From an uncultured Marvinbryantia sp. (lineage in GTDB: Bacteria; Bacillota; Clostridia; Lachnospirales; Lachnospiraceae), in assembly GCF_905201705.1 (NCBI RefSeq), contig NZ_CAJKOX010000005.1:62001-126000 (forward strand): a stretch of 64,000 bases of DNA, written 5' to 3'. Below, piece after piece: positions 53,384 to 63,201 of this stretch (positions are counted from its first letter, which is position 1; each line of letters starts with the position of its first letter). The notes beneath the pieces were generated by a model. That model was not told where the DNA came from and searched no databases. It worked only from the letters and a program-made list of their open reading frames with translations. The translations under genes and the position numbers were made by a program.

Positions 53384-54340
53384 CTACGGAATCAGATTTC
53401 TCTTCTCCCCGTGCAGAAATGCCTGGATATTCAAATATACCTCATCCATCAGACGGCTTCTTGCCTCGCGCGTTGCCCATGCAATATGCGGCGTTACGAT
53501 CAGCTTTGTGCTGTCCTGTATCTCCAGAAGTGGATTTCCCGCTTTCATAGGCTCCGCCGAGATAACATCCAGCCCGGCTCCTGCAATAAGGTTTTCATTC
53601 AGTGCCGTGACAAGATCCCGCTCATTTACAATTGGTCCTCTCGCCACATTAATCAGAATCGCTTCCGGCTTCATTTTGCGGAACCGTTCGATATTCATCA
53701 TATTTTCCGTTGCTGCGTTCAGCGGCGCGTGGATGGACACCACATCCGCCCGTGCAAGCAGCTCGTCCAAGGATACCGATTCATAGACGCTGTCCCTGTT
53801 CTTCCCGGAAGTAGAATAGTATATGATGTTGCAGCCAAACACCTGCGCGATCTGCGCCACACGCTTTCCGATCGCACCAAGCCCGATAATGCCCCAGGTC
53901 TTTCCCGCCAGCTCGGAAATTCTCCTGTCCATATGACAGAAAATATCACATTTTACATATTCGCCGGACTTTACATACTTATCATAATAATCCAGCTGTT
54001 CCAGCAGATACAGCGCCAGCGCAAAGGTATGCTGTGCAACGGAATCGGTCGAATACCCGCCCACGTTGGCTACCGCGATTCCCCTGCTGTCCGTATAAGC
54101 TTTGTCGATGATGTTGTATCCGGTGGCTGTAATGGCAATCATCTTCAGATTGGCAGCGCCCTCCAGCGTTTCCCGGTTCATCGGGACCTTGTTGACAATA
54201 ATGATATCCGCATCCTTTACCTTTTCCGGCGTGTCTGTTGCGGTTGACTGGTCATACATCACCAGTTCTCCCAGATTCTCAAACTGCGTTAAATCAATAT
54301 CCTCTCCAAGGGAGCTGCGTTCCAGCATAACGATTTTCAT
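53384..54340 (-). CDS. NAD-dependent D-2-hydroxyacid dehydrogenase
   Basis: A 318-residue enzyme with the NAD motif TWGIIGLGAIGKRVAQIAQVFG (about 145-165), catalytic blocks ARGPIVNERDLVTAL (Arg), AGLDVISAEP (Glu) and VTPHIAWATREA (His). The family covers glycerate dehydrogenase/hydroxypyruvate reductase, D-lactate dehydrogenase and others; NVGGYSTDSVAQHTFALAL resembles glycerate dehydrogenase types. It starts 13 bases after the pgi stop and is likely co-transcribed with it. Confidence 0.92.
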   Translation of the reverse strand: MKIVMLERSSLGEDIDLTQFENLGELVMYDQSTATDTPEKVKDADIIIVNKVPMNRETLEGAANLKMIAITATGYNIIDKAYTDSRGIAVANVGGYSTDSVAQHTFALALYLLEQLDYYDKYVKSGEYVKCDIFCHMDRRISELAGKTWGIIGLGAIGKRVAQIAQVFGCNIIYYSTSGKNRDSVYESVSLDELLARADVVSIHAPLNAATENMMNIERFRKMKPEAILINVARGPIVNERDLVTALNENLIAGAGLDVISAEPMKAGNPLLEIQDSTKLIVTPHIAWATREARSRLMDEVYLNIQAFLHGEKRNLIP

Positions 54341-54353
54341 GTTCCTGCGCTCC

Positions 54354-55703
54354 TTACAGGCGTTTCAGAAGTTCTTCACGCTCTTTTTCGTATCCCGGCT
54401 TGCCAAGCAGCGCGAACATGTTCTTCTTGTAGCTCTCTACACCCGGCTGATTGAACGGATTTACGCCGAGGATGTAGCCGCTGACGCCGCAGGCAAACTC
54501 AAAGAAATAGAATAATTCGCCAAGTGTGTATTCATCCTGCCGCGGGATGTTTACCATCAGATTCGGCACGTTGCCGTCTGTATGCGCAAGGATCGTTCCG
54601 TTCATTGCGCTCTTGTTTACAAAATCTACGGTCTTGCCCGCCAGATAATTCAGACCGTCCAGGTCCACCGGCTCCTCGCCGATCGTAATCTCGCACTGCG
54701 ATTCCTCCACATTCAGAACCGTCTCAAACATGATGCGCGCGCCATCCTGGATGAACTGTCCCATGGAGTGAAGGTCGGTCGTCAGATCGACGGAAGCAGG
54801 GAAGATACCCTTCTGATCTTTTCCTTCGCTCTCGCCGTAGAGCTGTTTCCACCACTCGGAAACATAGTGCAGGCTCGGCTCATAGTTTGCAAGGATTTCC
54901 ACCGATTTTCCTTTTCTGAGCAGGATGTTGCGTACCGCCGCATATTTCAGCGCGTCATTATCTGCAAAATCAGCCTCTAGCGCATGCTTTCTTCCTGCAG
55001 CCGCGCCCTCCATCAATTTATCAATATCCGCTCCGCTCACCGCAATCGGAAGCAGACCAACTGCAGTAAGAACAGAGAAACGTCCTCCTACATCGTCCGG
55101 AACCACAAAGCTCTCGTATCCCTCTTCTGTTGCAAGTCCTTTTAACGCTCCTCTGGCTTTATCGGTCGTTGCATAGATACGCTTTGCAGCCTCTGCCTTG
55201 CCATATTTCTTTTCCAGCATTTCCTTGAATACACGGAAAGCAATCGCCGGCTCCGTGGTGGTTCCCGATTTTGAAATAATATTTACAGAGAAATCTCTGT
55301 CTCCGATCACGTCGATCAGATGCTTCAGATACGTGCTGCTGATGCTGTTGCCCGCGAAATAAATTTCCGGTGTTTTGCGGATTTCCTTCGAAACCGTGTT
55401 GTAGAAGCTGTGACGCAAAAATTCGATCGCCGCTCTCGCACCCAGATAAGAACCGCCAATACCGATAACGACCAGCACCTCGCTGTCGCTCTTGATTTTC
55501 TCGGCTGCCGCTTTAATTCTGGCAAATTCCTCTTTGTCATAGTCTACCGGAAGGTCGATCCATCCCAGGAAATCGTTGCCCGCGCCGGACTTAGACACCA
55601 GTGTCTCCTTCGCAAGCGCAACTGTTTTTTCCATACATGTCATCTCAGCATCGCTGATAAACTTCCCTGCTTTTGAATAATCGAACGTTACTCTGTTTCC
55701 CAT
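54354..55703 (-). CDS. pgi: Glucose-6-phosphate isomerase
   Basis: A 449-residue enzyme of the short Gram-positive Pgi type: [58 protein letters not shown], the catalytic Glu in the [18 protein letters not shown] block, and a C-terminal [17 protein letters not shown] with the Lys. It interconverts glucose 6-phosphate and fructose 6-phosphate. The upstream 170 bases contain a hairpin that ends the preceding gene. Confidence 0.97.
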   Translation of the reverse strand: MGNRVTFDYSKAGKFISDAEMTCMEKTVALAKETLVSKSGAGNDFLGWIDLPVDYDKEEFARIKAAAEKIKSDSEVLVVIGIGGSYLGARAAIEFLRHSFYNTVSKEIRKTPEIYFAGNSISSTYLKHLIDVIGDRDFSVNIISKSGTTTEPAIAFRVFKEMLEKKYGKAEAAKRIYATTDKARGALKGLATEEGYESFVVPDDVGGRFSVLTAVGLLPIAVSGADIDKLMEGAAAGRKHALEADFADNDALKYAAVRNILLRKGKSVEILANYEPSLHYVSEWWKQLYGESEGKDQKGIFPASVDLTTDLHSMGQFIQDGARIMFETVLNVEESQCEITIGEEPVDLDGLNYLAGKTVDFVNKSAMNGTILAHTDGNVPNLMVNIPRQDEYTLGELFYFFEFACGVSGYILGVNPFNQPGVESYKKNMFALLGKPGYEKEREELLKRL

Positions 55704-55812
55704 TGTTATTCGCTCCTTTTCCTCATTTGGGCTTTGCCCTTCAATACGTTTATTTTATCAGACTGTACAAGAAATGTAAAGTGCATACCCATAAAGCCGT
55801 GCGCTGCTTTTT

Positions 55813-55853
55813 CAAACAGACGGTGCAAGTTTACTTGCACACCGGCTGTTTTG
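55813..55853 (-). terminator. Long hairpin after the membrane protein gene
   Basis: CAAACAGACGGTGCAAGT pairs with ACTTGCACACCGGCTGTTTTG with one or two bulges and a 2-base loop, 18 bases downstream of the membrane protein stop on the minus strand. On that strand it ends in GTTTGAAAAAG, so the T-run is weak. Confidence 0.6.
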
Positions 55854-55870
55854 AAACAAGCAGCATACTT

Positions 55871-56668
55871 TCAGGCAAGAAATTCCGCCAGCACATCCCG
55901 TATGATCCGCTCCTGCTCTTTGGAATCCATCTGCCGCAGGAGCTCCCTGTTCCGTTCCCGGTCGCTGTCCGAGACTGCCGTTTCCCGCGCACCATCCTTT
56001 AATTTTGCCAGATTCGTTTTCAGCTCCCGTTTTTCCCGCTGCGCCTTCGTCTCCACCTGTTCTCCCTTCTTTTTGCGGATGCCGATCACAGACGGCACTT
56101 TTGCTTTAACAGGCGCTGCAGCAGTTGCAGCCGCCACCTCTGCTTCCGCCTCCTGGTACTCGACCGCCGCTCCGCTGTGGAAGAAATAATCTTCCAGCTC
56201 CATCTGCAGGTAGGACGCCTTATACGGAAGGTCTGTCCACAAGCCAAATGCCACGGTCGCCGCCGTTACGCCGCCTGCTGTCCACAGGACGTTCTGTATA
56301 TATGTATCGGATAATCCCGTCCGGAAACAATAAATAAGCCCCGCCGCGGCTGCCGCCATGCTAATGATATAAAGCCCGCCGGCCAGCCGCTTCCATTGAT
56401 GGAAGGTCATGCGCATGAAACGGTAATCGCACATGCTCCGCCGTACAAAGACAGGAATGTTTACATTTTCATTGCTCCGCTTTTTGTCCATCCGGAATTT
56501 GTACCGCAATTGTTTCATAAAATCCCGCTTTTCCAGTTGTGTGTCCGACGCCTCCCGTATCAGCAGCTTATAGCGCCTGCTAATAATGAGCTGACAAAGT
56601 ATCCCCAGCATCCCGACTGCCGCCATCGCGTAAAGTAATGTGCCTGTTTCTATGATTGTGCGTATCAT
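55871..56668 (-). CDS. Membrane protein of unknown function
   Basis: A 265-residue protein with one N-terminal membrane helix (about 9-28), a basic loop, two closely spaced helices (about 92-112 and 125-145, AGGLYIISMAAAAAGLIYCF) and a long charged C-terminal tail rich in Lys/Glu/Arg. A GGGG site lies before the ATG. It stands alone between terminators. The topology suggests a cytoplasmic tail of about 110 residues. I do not recognise the family; the amino-acid pattern supports real coding. Confidence 0.75.
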   Translation of the reverse strand: MIRTIIETGTLLYAMAAVGMLGILCQLIISRRYKLLIREASDTQLEKRDFMKQLRYKFRMDKKRSNENVNIPVFVRRSMCDYRFMRMTFHQWKRLAGGLYIISMAAAAAGLIYCFRTGLSDTYIQNVLWTAGGVTAATVAFGLWTDLPYKASYLQMELEDYFFHSGAAVEYQEAEAEVAAATAAAPVKAKVPSVIGIRKKKGEQVETKAQREKRELKTNLAKLKDGARETAVSDSDRERNRELLRQMDSKEQERIIRDVLAEFLA

Positions 56669-56806
56669 AGTGATCCCCCTTTTTAATTTTTATGAAATTT
56701 GGTTTCTGACGGTCGTCCCACGCATCATCCCCGGGTAACTGCATGTCCGCCGTCACTTGCAGAGTATAAAGCACAAATCCAGTTTTGAAAAGCATTTCCG
56801 CTCGAC

Positions 56807-56853
56807 AAAAAAAGCCTGCAGGCGCCGATTTTACCGGTACATGAACCTGCAGG
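56807..56853 (-). terminator. Intrinsic terminator of the fatty acid operon
   Basis: On the minus strand CCTGCAGG (56846-56853) pairs with CCTGCAGG (56815-56822), with an inner ACCG/CGG stem, followed by CTTTTTTT (56807-56814). It lies 145 bases after the accDA stop. The interval 56669-56998 holds no other recognised feature. Confidence 0.85.
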
Positions 56854-56998
56854 AATTTTATGTAAAGCTTCATCCATTTGTGTGCTTAAAGCACTTCGAG
56901 TAATGCGGTTTTTCATGGAATTTAGGGGGATAACAGCCCTTTCTAAAACATGCCCCGCCGCATGACAGGGCAGCGAAAGCTGTCGAAAAGTTCTTTCC

Positions 56999-58861
56999 TC
57001 ACATCCTGCGGAACCGCTGATAGCGCGCCCGCGCGATTTCTTCCCCGGACGTCTCTCGGTACCTCTTTAAGAACCTCAGAATCTCCCTGCGCAGGTCAGC
57101 CGCCAACGCTTCCATGTCGTCCTTGTCCGCCGGAACCGGTTCGGGAATCACTTTCTCTATAATACCTGCTCCGGCAAGCTCCGCCGCCGTCATTTTCATG
57201 ACTGCCGCCGCTTCCCGGGCGCGCTTCCCGTCCTTCCATAGGATCGCCGCAAATCCCTCCGGCGACAAAACAGAGTATACGGCGTTTTCCAGCATCCATA
57301 CCTCGTTTGCCACGGCAAACGCCAGCGCCCCGCCGGAGCCGCCCTCCCCTGTTATAATAGAAAGCACCGGCACACGCAGATCAGATAACTCACAGAGATT
57401 ACGCGCGATCGCCTCACCCTGCCCGCGCTCCTCCGCCTCTATGCCGCAGAACGCGCCCGGCGTATCCACCAGAAAGATCACCGGTCTGCCAAACTTCTCC
57501 GCCTGCTTTGCCAGACGGAGCGCCTTGCGGTAGCCCTCCGGATTCGGCATTCCAAAATTCCGACGCTTGTTTTCCTTTGCCCCGCGCCCTTTCTGCTGAC
57601 CGATCACGGTAACGTACTGCCCCTCTATCGAAGCAATACCTCCAATAACCGCGCGGTCGTCTCCAAATACACGGTCACCGTGAAGTTCCATAAAACCGTC
57701 GAAAACCTTCGCAATATATTCTCTGGTATGTGGTCGATCCGCACTGCGCGCCCGCTGCACGCGCTCCCATGCATCGCAGTCATTCTCAGACGCGCCGCGC
57801 CCGAAGAGTCCTTCTCCGTCTGTCGCAGCGTACATGAAGGTTCCTTCTCCGCATTCTCCACCTGACGTACCGCGCACAGCAGCTTCTTCTCCGCATTCTC
57901 CATCTGACGCGTCTCGCACAGCTGCTCCTTCTCCGTCAGATACAACGCACCCGGAAGCTCCCGTCTTTGCAGCAGCCTCCTTCCCGCCGGAGATGTCCTG
58001 CCGACGCTCCGTGCTCCGCAGCAGCACCGCGAGCGTTTTCCGCATCTGCTCACGCCCTGCTACCCGATCCACAAATCCGTGTTTCTGCAAAAACTCCGCG
58101 CTCTGGAAGCCCGCCGGCAGCTTCTGCCCGATCGTCTGACGTATCACGCGCGATCCGGCAAAACCGATCAGTGCCTCCGGCTCTGCAAGGATCACATCTC
58201 CCAACATCGCAAAGCTTGCCGTCACGCCTCCGGTCGTCGGATCTGTCAGTACCGGAACATACAAAAGTCCCGCCTCATCATGCTTTTTCAGGGCCTGCGA
58301 TGTTTTCGCCATCTGCATCAGCGAAAAAATCCCCTCCTGCATACGCGCCCCGCCGGAGCAGCAGAAGAGAACTACCGGCAACCGTTCCTTCGTCGCGCGC
58401 TCGATCATGCGCGTGATTTTTTCCCCGACCGCCGTCCCCATGCTTCCCATCAGAAAATCCGCCGACGTCACTCCAATTGCTGTGCGGATACCGCCGATCA
58501 GTGCCTCTCCTGTCAACACAGCCTCTTTGATGCCCGTGCTTTCCCGAAGCTGCTGCAGCTTTTCCTCATATCCGTCGAACGCAAGCGGATCATTTCCAAC
58601 AAGCTCTGCGTCCCACTCCCGGAAGCTCCCGGCGTCCGCCGTAAGACTTATCCTCACGGACGGTTCTATCCGGAAATGTTTTCCACATTCCGGGCAGCAA
58701 TACCAGTTTTTCTGCACATCTTCCTCATAAAGGATCCTCCGGCAGCCGCTGCATTTGCGGAACATCCCGTCCGGCACCTGCCCTTTCCTGACCGACTGCA
58801 TTTTCGTTATCTCTGATTGGGATATCTCGTCTGTCTTCCTTTTAAAACGTTCTCTCAGCAT
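56999..58861 (-). CDS. accDA: Acetyl-CoA carboxylase carboxyltransferase, fused beta-alpha (AccD-AccA)
   Basis: A 620-residue fusion. Residues 1-290 are AccD: Zn ribbon [38 protein letters not shown] and [21 protein letters not shown]. Residues about 365-620 are Acc[37 protein letters not shown] and [20 protein letters not shown]. The linker (about 290-365) contains a 14-residue repeat encoded by 42-base tandem units. Start at 58861 with AGGAGG about 11 bases upstream, 19 bases after the accC stop. It transfers CO2 from carboxybiotin to acetyl-CoA, giving malonyl-CoA. Confidence 0.93.
   Translation of the reverse strand: MLRERFKRKTDEISQSEITKMQSVRKGQVPDGMFRKCSGCRRILYEEDVQKNWYCCPECGKHFRIEPSVRISLTADAGSFREWDAELVGNDPLAFDGYEEKLQQLRESTGIKEAVLTGEALIGGIRTAIGVTSADFLMGSMGTAVGEKITRMIERATKERLPVVLFCCSGGARMQEGIFSLMQMAKTSQALKKHDEAGLLYVPVLTDPTTGGVTASFAMLGDVILAEPEALIGFAGSRVIRQTIGQKLPAGFQSAEFLQKHGFVDRVAGREQMRKTLAVLLRSTERRQDISGGKEAAAKTGASGCVVSDGEGAAVRDASDGECGEEAAVRGTSGGECGEGTFMYAATDGEGLFGRGASENDCDAWERVQRARSADRPHTREYIAKVFDGFMELHGDRVFGDDRAVIGGIASIEGQYVTVIGQQKGRGAKENKRRNFGMPNPEGYRKALRLAKQAEKFGRPVIFLVDTPGAFCGIEAEERGQGEAIARNLCELSDLRVPVLSIITGEGGSGGALAFAVANEVWMLENAVYSVLSPEGFAAILWKDGKRAREAAAVMKMTAAELAGAGIIEKVIPEPVPADKDDMEALAADLRREILRFLKRYRETSGEEIARARYQRFRRM
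57808..57945 (-). repeat. In-frame 42-bp tandem repeat in the AccD-AccA linker
   Basis: Units 57841-57882 and 57883-57924 share the core TTCTCCGCATTCTCCA and are flanked by partial units at 57808 and 57925. They encode 14-residue segments of the type [14 protein letters not shown]. The period keeps the frame and the array sits in the interdomain linker. Confidence 0.85.
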
Positions 58862-58880
58862 CGCAATCTCTGTCCTCCTG

Positions 58881-60215
58881 TCACCCCAGCCGCGCATTAA
58901 TCGCTTCCGCATCCCCGGCGGCAAACTCCGCGCTTCCAATCAGCTCATATTGAAAATCCAGGTTTGTCGTCACGCCCTCGATCACAAGCTCGCCAAGCGC
59001 GCTTCGCATTCTGCTGATCGCCTCCGCCCGGTCTCTGCCGCGGACGATCACCTTTGCAAGCATCGAATCGTAATAGGGCAATATCTCGCAGCCCCGATAC
59101 AGCATCGTATCCACGCGGACTCCATTTCCGCCCGGAATATGCAGCTCCGTGACTGTTCCTGTACATGGAAGAAACCCGCGCTTCGGATCCTCCGCCGTGA
59201 TGCGGCACTCGATCGCATGTCCGCGCGCGCAGATATCACTCTGACAATAAGAGAGCTTTTCGCCCGCCGAAATGCGGATCATTTCTTTGATCAGATCTGT
59301 CCCTGTTACCATCTCTGTGACAGGATGCTCTACCTGGATACGCGTATTCATTTCCATAAAATAAAAGTGATTTTCGGCATCTACAAGAAATTCCACCGTT
59401 CCCGCACTGTAATACCCGGCAGCTTTTGCAGCGGCAACGGCAGCCTTCCCCATCCTGGTCCGCAGCTCTTCTGATAAAAGCATTGCCGGGGTTTCCTCTA
59501 TAAGCTTCTGATGCCTTCGCTGAATGGAGCAGTCGCGCTCCCCAAGATGAATGGTGTTACCCTCCCGGTCGGCAAGTATCTGAAACTCTATGTGACGTAC
59601 CGGGTGAAGATACTTTTCAATATACATATGATTATCGCCGAAAGCCAGTTCCGTCTCCCGCTGCGCAACCCGAAAGGCTTCCTCAAACTGCTCCGGTTTT
59701 TCCACCACGCGCATTCCTTTTCCGCCGCCTCCGGCGGACGCCTTGACGATCACCGGATAGCCGATCCCATCTGCAAAACGGCGGGCGTCCCCGACATCCG
59801 TCACTGCAGCTTCCGTTCCCGGAATCACCGGAATACCCGCCTGCATCATCATTCTGCGCGCCTCCGCTTTATCGCCCATGCGTGCAATGCATTCCGGCGA
59901 CGGACCGATAAAAGCAATTCCACAGCGCGCGCACATTCCGGCAAATCGGGTATTTTCTGACAGAAACCCAAATCCCGGATGCACAGCCTCCGCGCCGGAT
60001 GCAACCGCGGCGCTTAAAATACTTTCCATATTTAAATAGCTGTCCGCCGGTCTTGCCCCGCCGATGCAGATGCACTCGTCCGCAAGCTGCGCATGCAGCG
60101 CCTCCCTGTCCGCCTCTGAGCAGACTGCCACGGTGCAGATTCCCATTTCTCTGCACGCACGTATAATGCGCACAGCGATTTCACCTCTGTTTGCAACTAA
60201 AATTTTCTGATACAT
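58881..60215 (-). CDS. accC: Acetyl-CoA carboxylase biotin carboxylase
   Basis: A 444-residue ATP-grasp enzyme of the usual AccC length: [74 protein letters not shown] and [22 protein letters not shown] with catalytic Glu/Arg residues. It carboxylates biotin on AccB with bicarbonate and ATP. It starts 11 bases after the fabZ stop. Confidence 0.97.
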   Translation of the reverse strand: MYQKILVANRGEIAVRIIRACREMGICTVAVCSEADREALHAQLADECICIGGARPADSYLNMESILSAAVASGAEAVHPGFGFLSENTRFAGMCARCGIAFIGPSPECIARMGDKAEARRMMMQAGIPVIPGTEAAVTDVGDARRFADGIGYPVIVKASAGGGGKGMRVVEKPEQFEEAFRVAQRETELAFGDNHMYIEKYLHPVRHIEFQILADREGNTIHLGERDCSIQRRHQKLIEETPAMLLSEELRTRMGKAAVAAAKAAGYYSAGTVEFLVDAENHFYFMEMNTRIQVEHPVTEMVTGTDLIKEMIRISAGEKLSYCQSDICARGHAIECRITAEDPKRGFLPCTGTVTELHIPGGNGVRVDTMLYRGCEILPYYDSMLAKVIVRGRDRAEAISRMRSALGELVIEGVTTNLDFQYELIGSAEFAAGDAEAINARLG

Positions 60216-60226
60216 ATGCTTTTCCC

Positions 60227-60664
60227 TTACTTTTCGCTGTCCTGCTGGATCACAAAGGTCAGCTCCGCCTCCGTGCAGACCTTGCCATCCACATACGCCG
60301 TCGCCTTCGCCACGCCGATCATACCGCGCAGCTTTATCAGCTCTGTCTCCAGACGCAGCACATCTCCCGGAATCACCTTCCGGCGGAAACGCGCGTTCCG
60401 GATTCCTCCAAAGAGCGCCAGCTTTCCGCGGTGCTCCTCGCAGGACAGCAGCGCGACAGCCCCGACCTGCGCCAGCGCTTCACATATTAAAACGCCAGGC
60501 ATCACCGGTTCCTGTGGAAAATGTCCGGCAAAAAACGGTTCATTATATGTTACCGCCTTGCAGCCGACCGCCCGCTTTCCCGGCTCCAGTTCGTCAATGC
60601 GGTCCACCAGCAGAAACGGCGACCGGTGCGGTAAAATCTCCATAATCTGATTTACATTTAACAT
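60227..60664 (-). CDS. fabZ: 3-hydroxyacyl-ACP dehydratase FabZ
   Basis: A 145-residue hot-dog-fold protein: [41 protein letters not shown] (catalytic His in GHFP and Glu in CEALAQ). Start at 60664 (MLNVNQIM) with AGGAG 7 bases upstream. It removes water from 3-hydroxyacyl-ACP in fatty acid elongation. Confidence 0.96.
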   Translation of the reverse strand: MLNVNQIMEILPHRSPFLLVDRIDELEPGKRAVGCKAVTYNEPFFAGHFPQEPVMPGVLICEALAQVGAVALLSCEEHRGKLALFGGIRNARFRRKVIPGDVLRLETELIKLRGMIGVAKATAYVDGKVCTEAELTFVIQQDSEK

Positions 60665-60694
60665 ATTACTCTCCTCATCCGTGCAGACCACACG

Positions 60695-61237
60695 CTATTT
60701 ACTCTCCCCGTCCGCAGCGCGCAAACGGAAAAGCGGCTGTCCAAACTCCACGAGCTGCTCGTTCCTGGCGAGAATTTCCTCTACGATGCCCCCACGCTCC
60801 GCTTCCACCTCATTCATCAGCTTCATCGCTTCTATGATTGCAACAACCTGCCCTTTTCTGACGGTATCACCAACGGAAACAAACGGCGCTTTATCTGCTG
60901 ACGGAGCGGCATAGAAGGTTCCCACCATCGGGGACTCGATGTATACCATATTCTCCGCGCGGTCCACACCTACTTTATCTGCCGCATTGCTGTCCGTACC
61001 TTTGGCACCTGTCGCATTGTTGTCCGTACCTGCTTTGTCTGTTGCATCGCTGTCCGCACCTTTGGCGCCTACCGCATCTCCGTCCATACCTTTGATGCCT
61101 GCCGCACCCGCTCTGTCTGTCGTATTTTGCATTTTAATATGTAACTTTGTGTCCGCATCCCGGTACGAAAACGAGGCAAGCCCCGCCTGCTGCACCTTAT
61201 CGATCACATGAAATATCTCATTTAAAGTTAATTCCAT
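60695..61237 (-). CDS. accB: Biotin carboxyl carrier protein AccB
   Basis: A 180-residue protein: N-terminal helix (LTLNEIFHVIDKVQQAG), a linker of about 60 residues made largely of a 10-residue repeat, and a C-terminal biotinyl domain (ESPMVGTFYAAPS, VVAIIEAMKLMNEVEAERGG) with the biotinylated Lys in EAMKLM. Start at 61237 with GGGGTG 8 bases upstream; GTG 61246 is an alternative. It carries carboxybiotin between AccC and AccDA. Confidence 0.95.
   Translation of the reverse strand: MELTLNEIFHVIDKVQQAGLASFSYRDADTKLHIKMQNTTDRAGAAGIKGMDGDAVGAKGADSDATDKAGTDNNATGAKGTDSNAADKVGVDRAENMVYIESPMVGTFYAAPSADKAPFVSVGDTVRKGQVVAIIEAMKLMNEVEAERGGIVEEILARNEQLVEFGQPLFRLRAADGESK
60961..61110 (-). repeat. In-frame 30-bp x 5 tandem repeat in the AccB linker
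   Basis: Five consecutive 30-base units (60961, 60991, 61021, 61051, 61081) encode degenerate 10-residue units such as KGTDSNAADK, AGTDNNATGA, KGADSDATDK. They replace the usual Ala/Pro-rich linker of AccB. Confidence 0.9.
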
Positions 61238-61309
61238 ATCCTTCACCCCGCAAATTTCTATATCAAAAGGCTGCTCCTGTGCCGTGCCAGCCTGCCGTCC
61301 TGTCTGGCA

Positions 61310-62152
61310 TCATTCTGTATACTTCTTCACCAGCAGACTGCCGTTGTGACCGCCGAAGCCAAGTGAATTGCTGATAGCGGCTGTCACCTCGCGTTCCACC
61401 GGTTCCTTCGTATAATTCAGATCCATCTCTGCCTCCGCTTCCCGGAAACCAGCCGTGGCATGGATGTAGTTTTCCATCACGCTCTTCACGCAGACAATAA
61501 ACTCCGCCGCTCCTGCCGCCCCGAGCATATGCCCGGTCATGGATTTCGTGGAATTGACATTCAGCGCATATGCATCCTTCCCGAACGCTTTTTTAATCGC
61601 GCGTGTCTCATATAAATCATTGTGATGCGTTCCTGTTCCGTGTGCGTTGATGTACTGCACCTCCCCGGGCGTCAGCCCTGCCTCCTGCATAGCAAGCTGC
61701 ATCGCGCGCGCCGCACCCTCCCCGTTTTCCTCCGGCGAGGTCATATGAAACGCATCGCAGGTAGCGCCGTATCCGCCGATTTCCGCATAAATCTTCGCGC
61801 CGCGCTTCTGAGCATGCTCAAGGGATTCGGCGTCAAATGCCTCCGCGCTCATGCGCACCGCCAGTCCATCTCTGGTAATCCCGGCATTGTTTACCAGAAT
61901 ATCAATTCTTCCAAGCTTCTCTGCTATCTCATGGAACATTGCGGCGCATTCTTCCTCCTTTGTGACATCCGCCCGGATCGCCAGAGCGCGCCTTCCCATC
62001 GCTTCTATCTCCGCAGCCGTTTCCTGCGCTGCATCGCGCGAGCCGCTGTAGTTTACCGCCACATCCGCGCCATATCCTGCAAGCGTGAGCGCCGTCTCTC
62101 TGCCGATTCCGCGCCCGCCGCCTGTCACCAGTGCAATTTTTCCTTTCAGCAT
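61310..62152 (-). pseudogene. Chimeric FabG N-terminus fused in frame to FabF C-terminus
   Basis: A 280-residue open frame. Residues 1-107 are 3-oxoacyl-ACP reductase FabG: LVTGGGRGIGRETALTLA (NADP loop), RADVTKEEE, ILVNNAGITRDGL, ending MSAEAFDA. From residue 108 it is beta-ketoacyl-ACP synthase II (FabF) from mid-protein: ESLEHAQKRGAKIYAEI, INAHGTGT, STKSMTGHMLGAAGA, ISNSLGFGGHNGSL. FabG catalytic Ser, Tyr-x-x-x-Lys and the FabF active-site Cys are all missing; FabF His residues remain. AGGAGG precedes the ATG. About 1.1-1.2 kb seem lost at about 61830. Neither enzyme can be active as read. Either a real deletion or an assembly error. Confidence 0.9.
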
Positions 62153-62220
62153 AGCTTCCTCCTGGTTTTTCACTTTTTATCCCGGCTGCATCTGCACAGC
62201 CTTCTCCTGCTTCCTTCCGC

Positions 62221-63144
62221 TCATTTCGTCTGCGCCAGCACAGCGCGCAGATCCTCCGGCTTTTCAATATGATACATTTTCACAGAGCCGTCGATTTTTT
62301 TCATAAAATTGCTGAGCGTCTTTCCCGGTCCGATCTCAATGAACGTGTCAACGCCCTCCCCGATCAGACAGCGCATACTCTGCTGCCAGAGTACGGGCGA
62401 AAACACCTGCTGCCCCAGCAGCTTTCTTAGCGCCCGCGGGTCATTCTCCGCCTTTGCCGTCACATTGGATACAAAAAGCAGCTCCGGTCTGCGGATATCG
62501 ACCGTCTCCAGAAATGACTCCAGCTTCTCTCCGGCGCCTTTGAGCATCGGCGAGTGGAACGGTCCGCTGACCTTTAACATCACCGTGCGCGCCGCACCCG
62601 CTGCCAGCAGCCGCTCTGCCGCTTCCCGGACAGCCTCTTTTTCGCCGGTAATGACCTGCTGTCCAGGACAGTTATCGTTTGCCAGGCTGACTATGCCCGC
62701 CGTTTCCGCGCAGATTTCTTCGATCGGCAGCGGTTTTCTGGAAAGCACTGCGCACATGCAGCCTTCTCCCTCCGGCACTGCGGTGTGCATATAAACGCCG
62801 CGTTTGCATACAATTTTCACAGCGTCCGTGAAAGAAAAGCTGCCGGCAGCCGTCAGAGCACAGTATTCGCCAAGGCTCAATCCCGCCGCGGCATCCGCGC
62901 GGATTCCTTCCTTTTCCGCCGCGCCCAATATTGCGCAGCACGCTGTCAAAAGCGCCGGCTGCGTGAACGGTGTCTCGTTAATTCTGTCGTTTTCCGTGAA
63001 GCAGAGCTGCTCCAGCGAAAAGCCTGCCGCCTGGGACGCCAGCGCAAACACCCGGCGGCTCTCCTCATATTCCTCATAAAACTCCCGCGCCATTCCCACA
63101 TACTGCGCTCCCTGGCCCGGAAATAAAAATGCTGTCTTCGCCAT
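62221..63144 (-). CDS. fabD: Malonyl-CoA:ACP transacylase FabD
   Basis: A 307-residue protein with FLFPGQGAQYVGMAREFYEEY at the start, AAGLSLGEYCALTAAG (catalytic Ser in GLSLGE), VSGPFHSPML (catalytic His) and EIGPGKTLSNFMKKI. Start at 63144 with AAGGAG 5 bases upstream. It moves malonyl from CoA to acyl carrier protein. It lies between fabK and the fabG::fabF chimera. Confidence 0.96.
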   Translation of the reverse strand: MAKTAFLFPGQGAQYVGMAREFYEEYEESRRVFALASQAAGFSLEQLCFTENDRINETPFTQPALLTACCAILGAAEKEGIRADAAAGLSLGEYCALTAAGSFSFTDAVKIVCKRGVYMHTAVPEGEGCMCAVLSRKPLPIEEICAETAGIVSLANDNCPGQQVITGEKEAVREAAERLLAAGAARTVMLKVSGPFHSPMLKGAGEKLESFLETVDIRRPELLFVSNVTAKAENDPRALRKLLGQQVFSPVLWQQSMRCLIGEGVDTFIEIGPGKTLSNFMKKIDGSVKMYHIEKPEDLRAVLAQTK

Positions 63145-63201
63145 TATTTCTCCTTTGCCTGCAGCTTCCACTGTTTCCGGGTACCAAAAACCCGTGCATC
63201 T

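Noticed and set aside
53245..53550. Plus-strand frame over the dehydrogenase 3' end
   Set aside because: It is composed of repeat copy C and antisense coding DNA, with no ribosome binding site.
56580..56916. Short minus-strand frames between accDA and the membrane protein
   Set aside because: They cross the operon terminator and lack start signals and protein-like composition.
60961..61110. CRISPR-like array of 30-base units
   Set aside because: No spacers, and it is in-frame inside accB, so it is a coding minisatellite.
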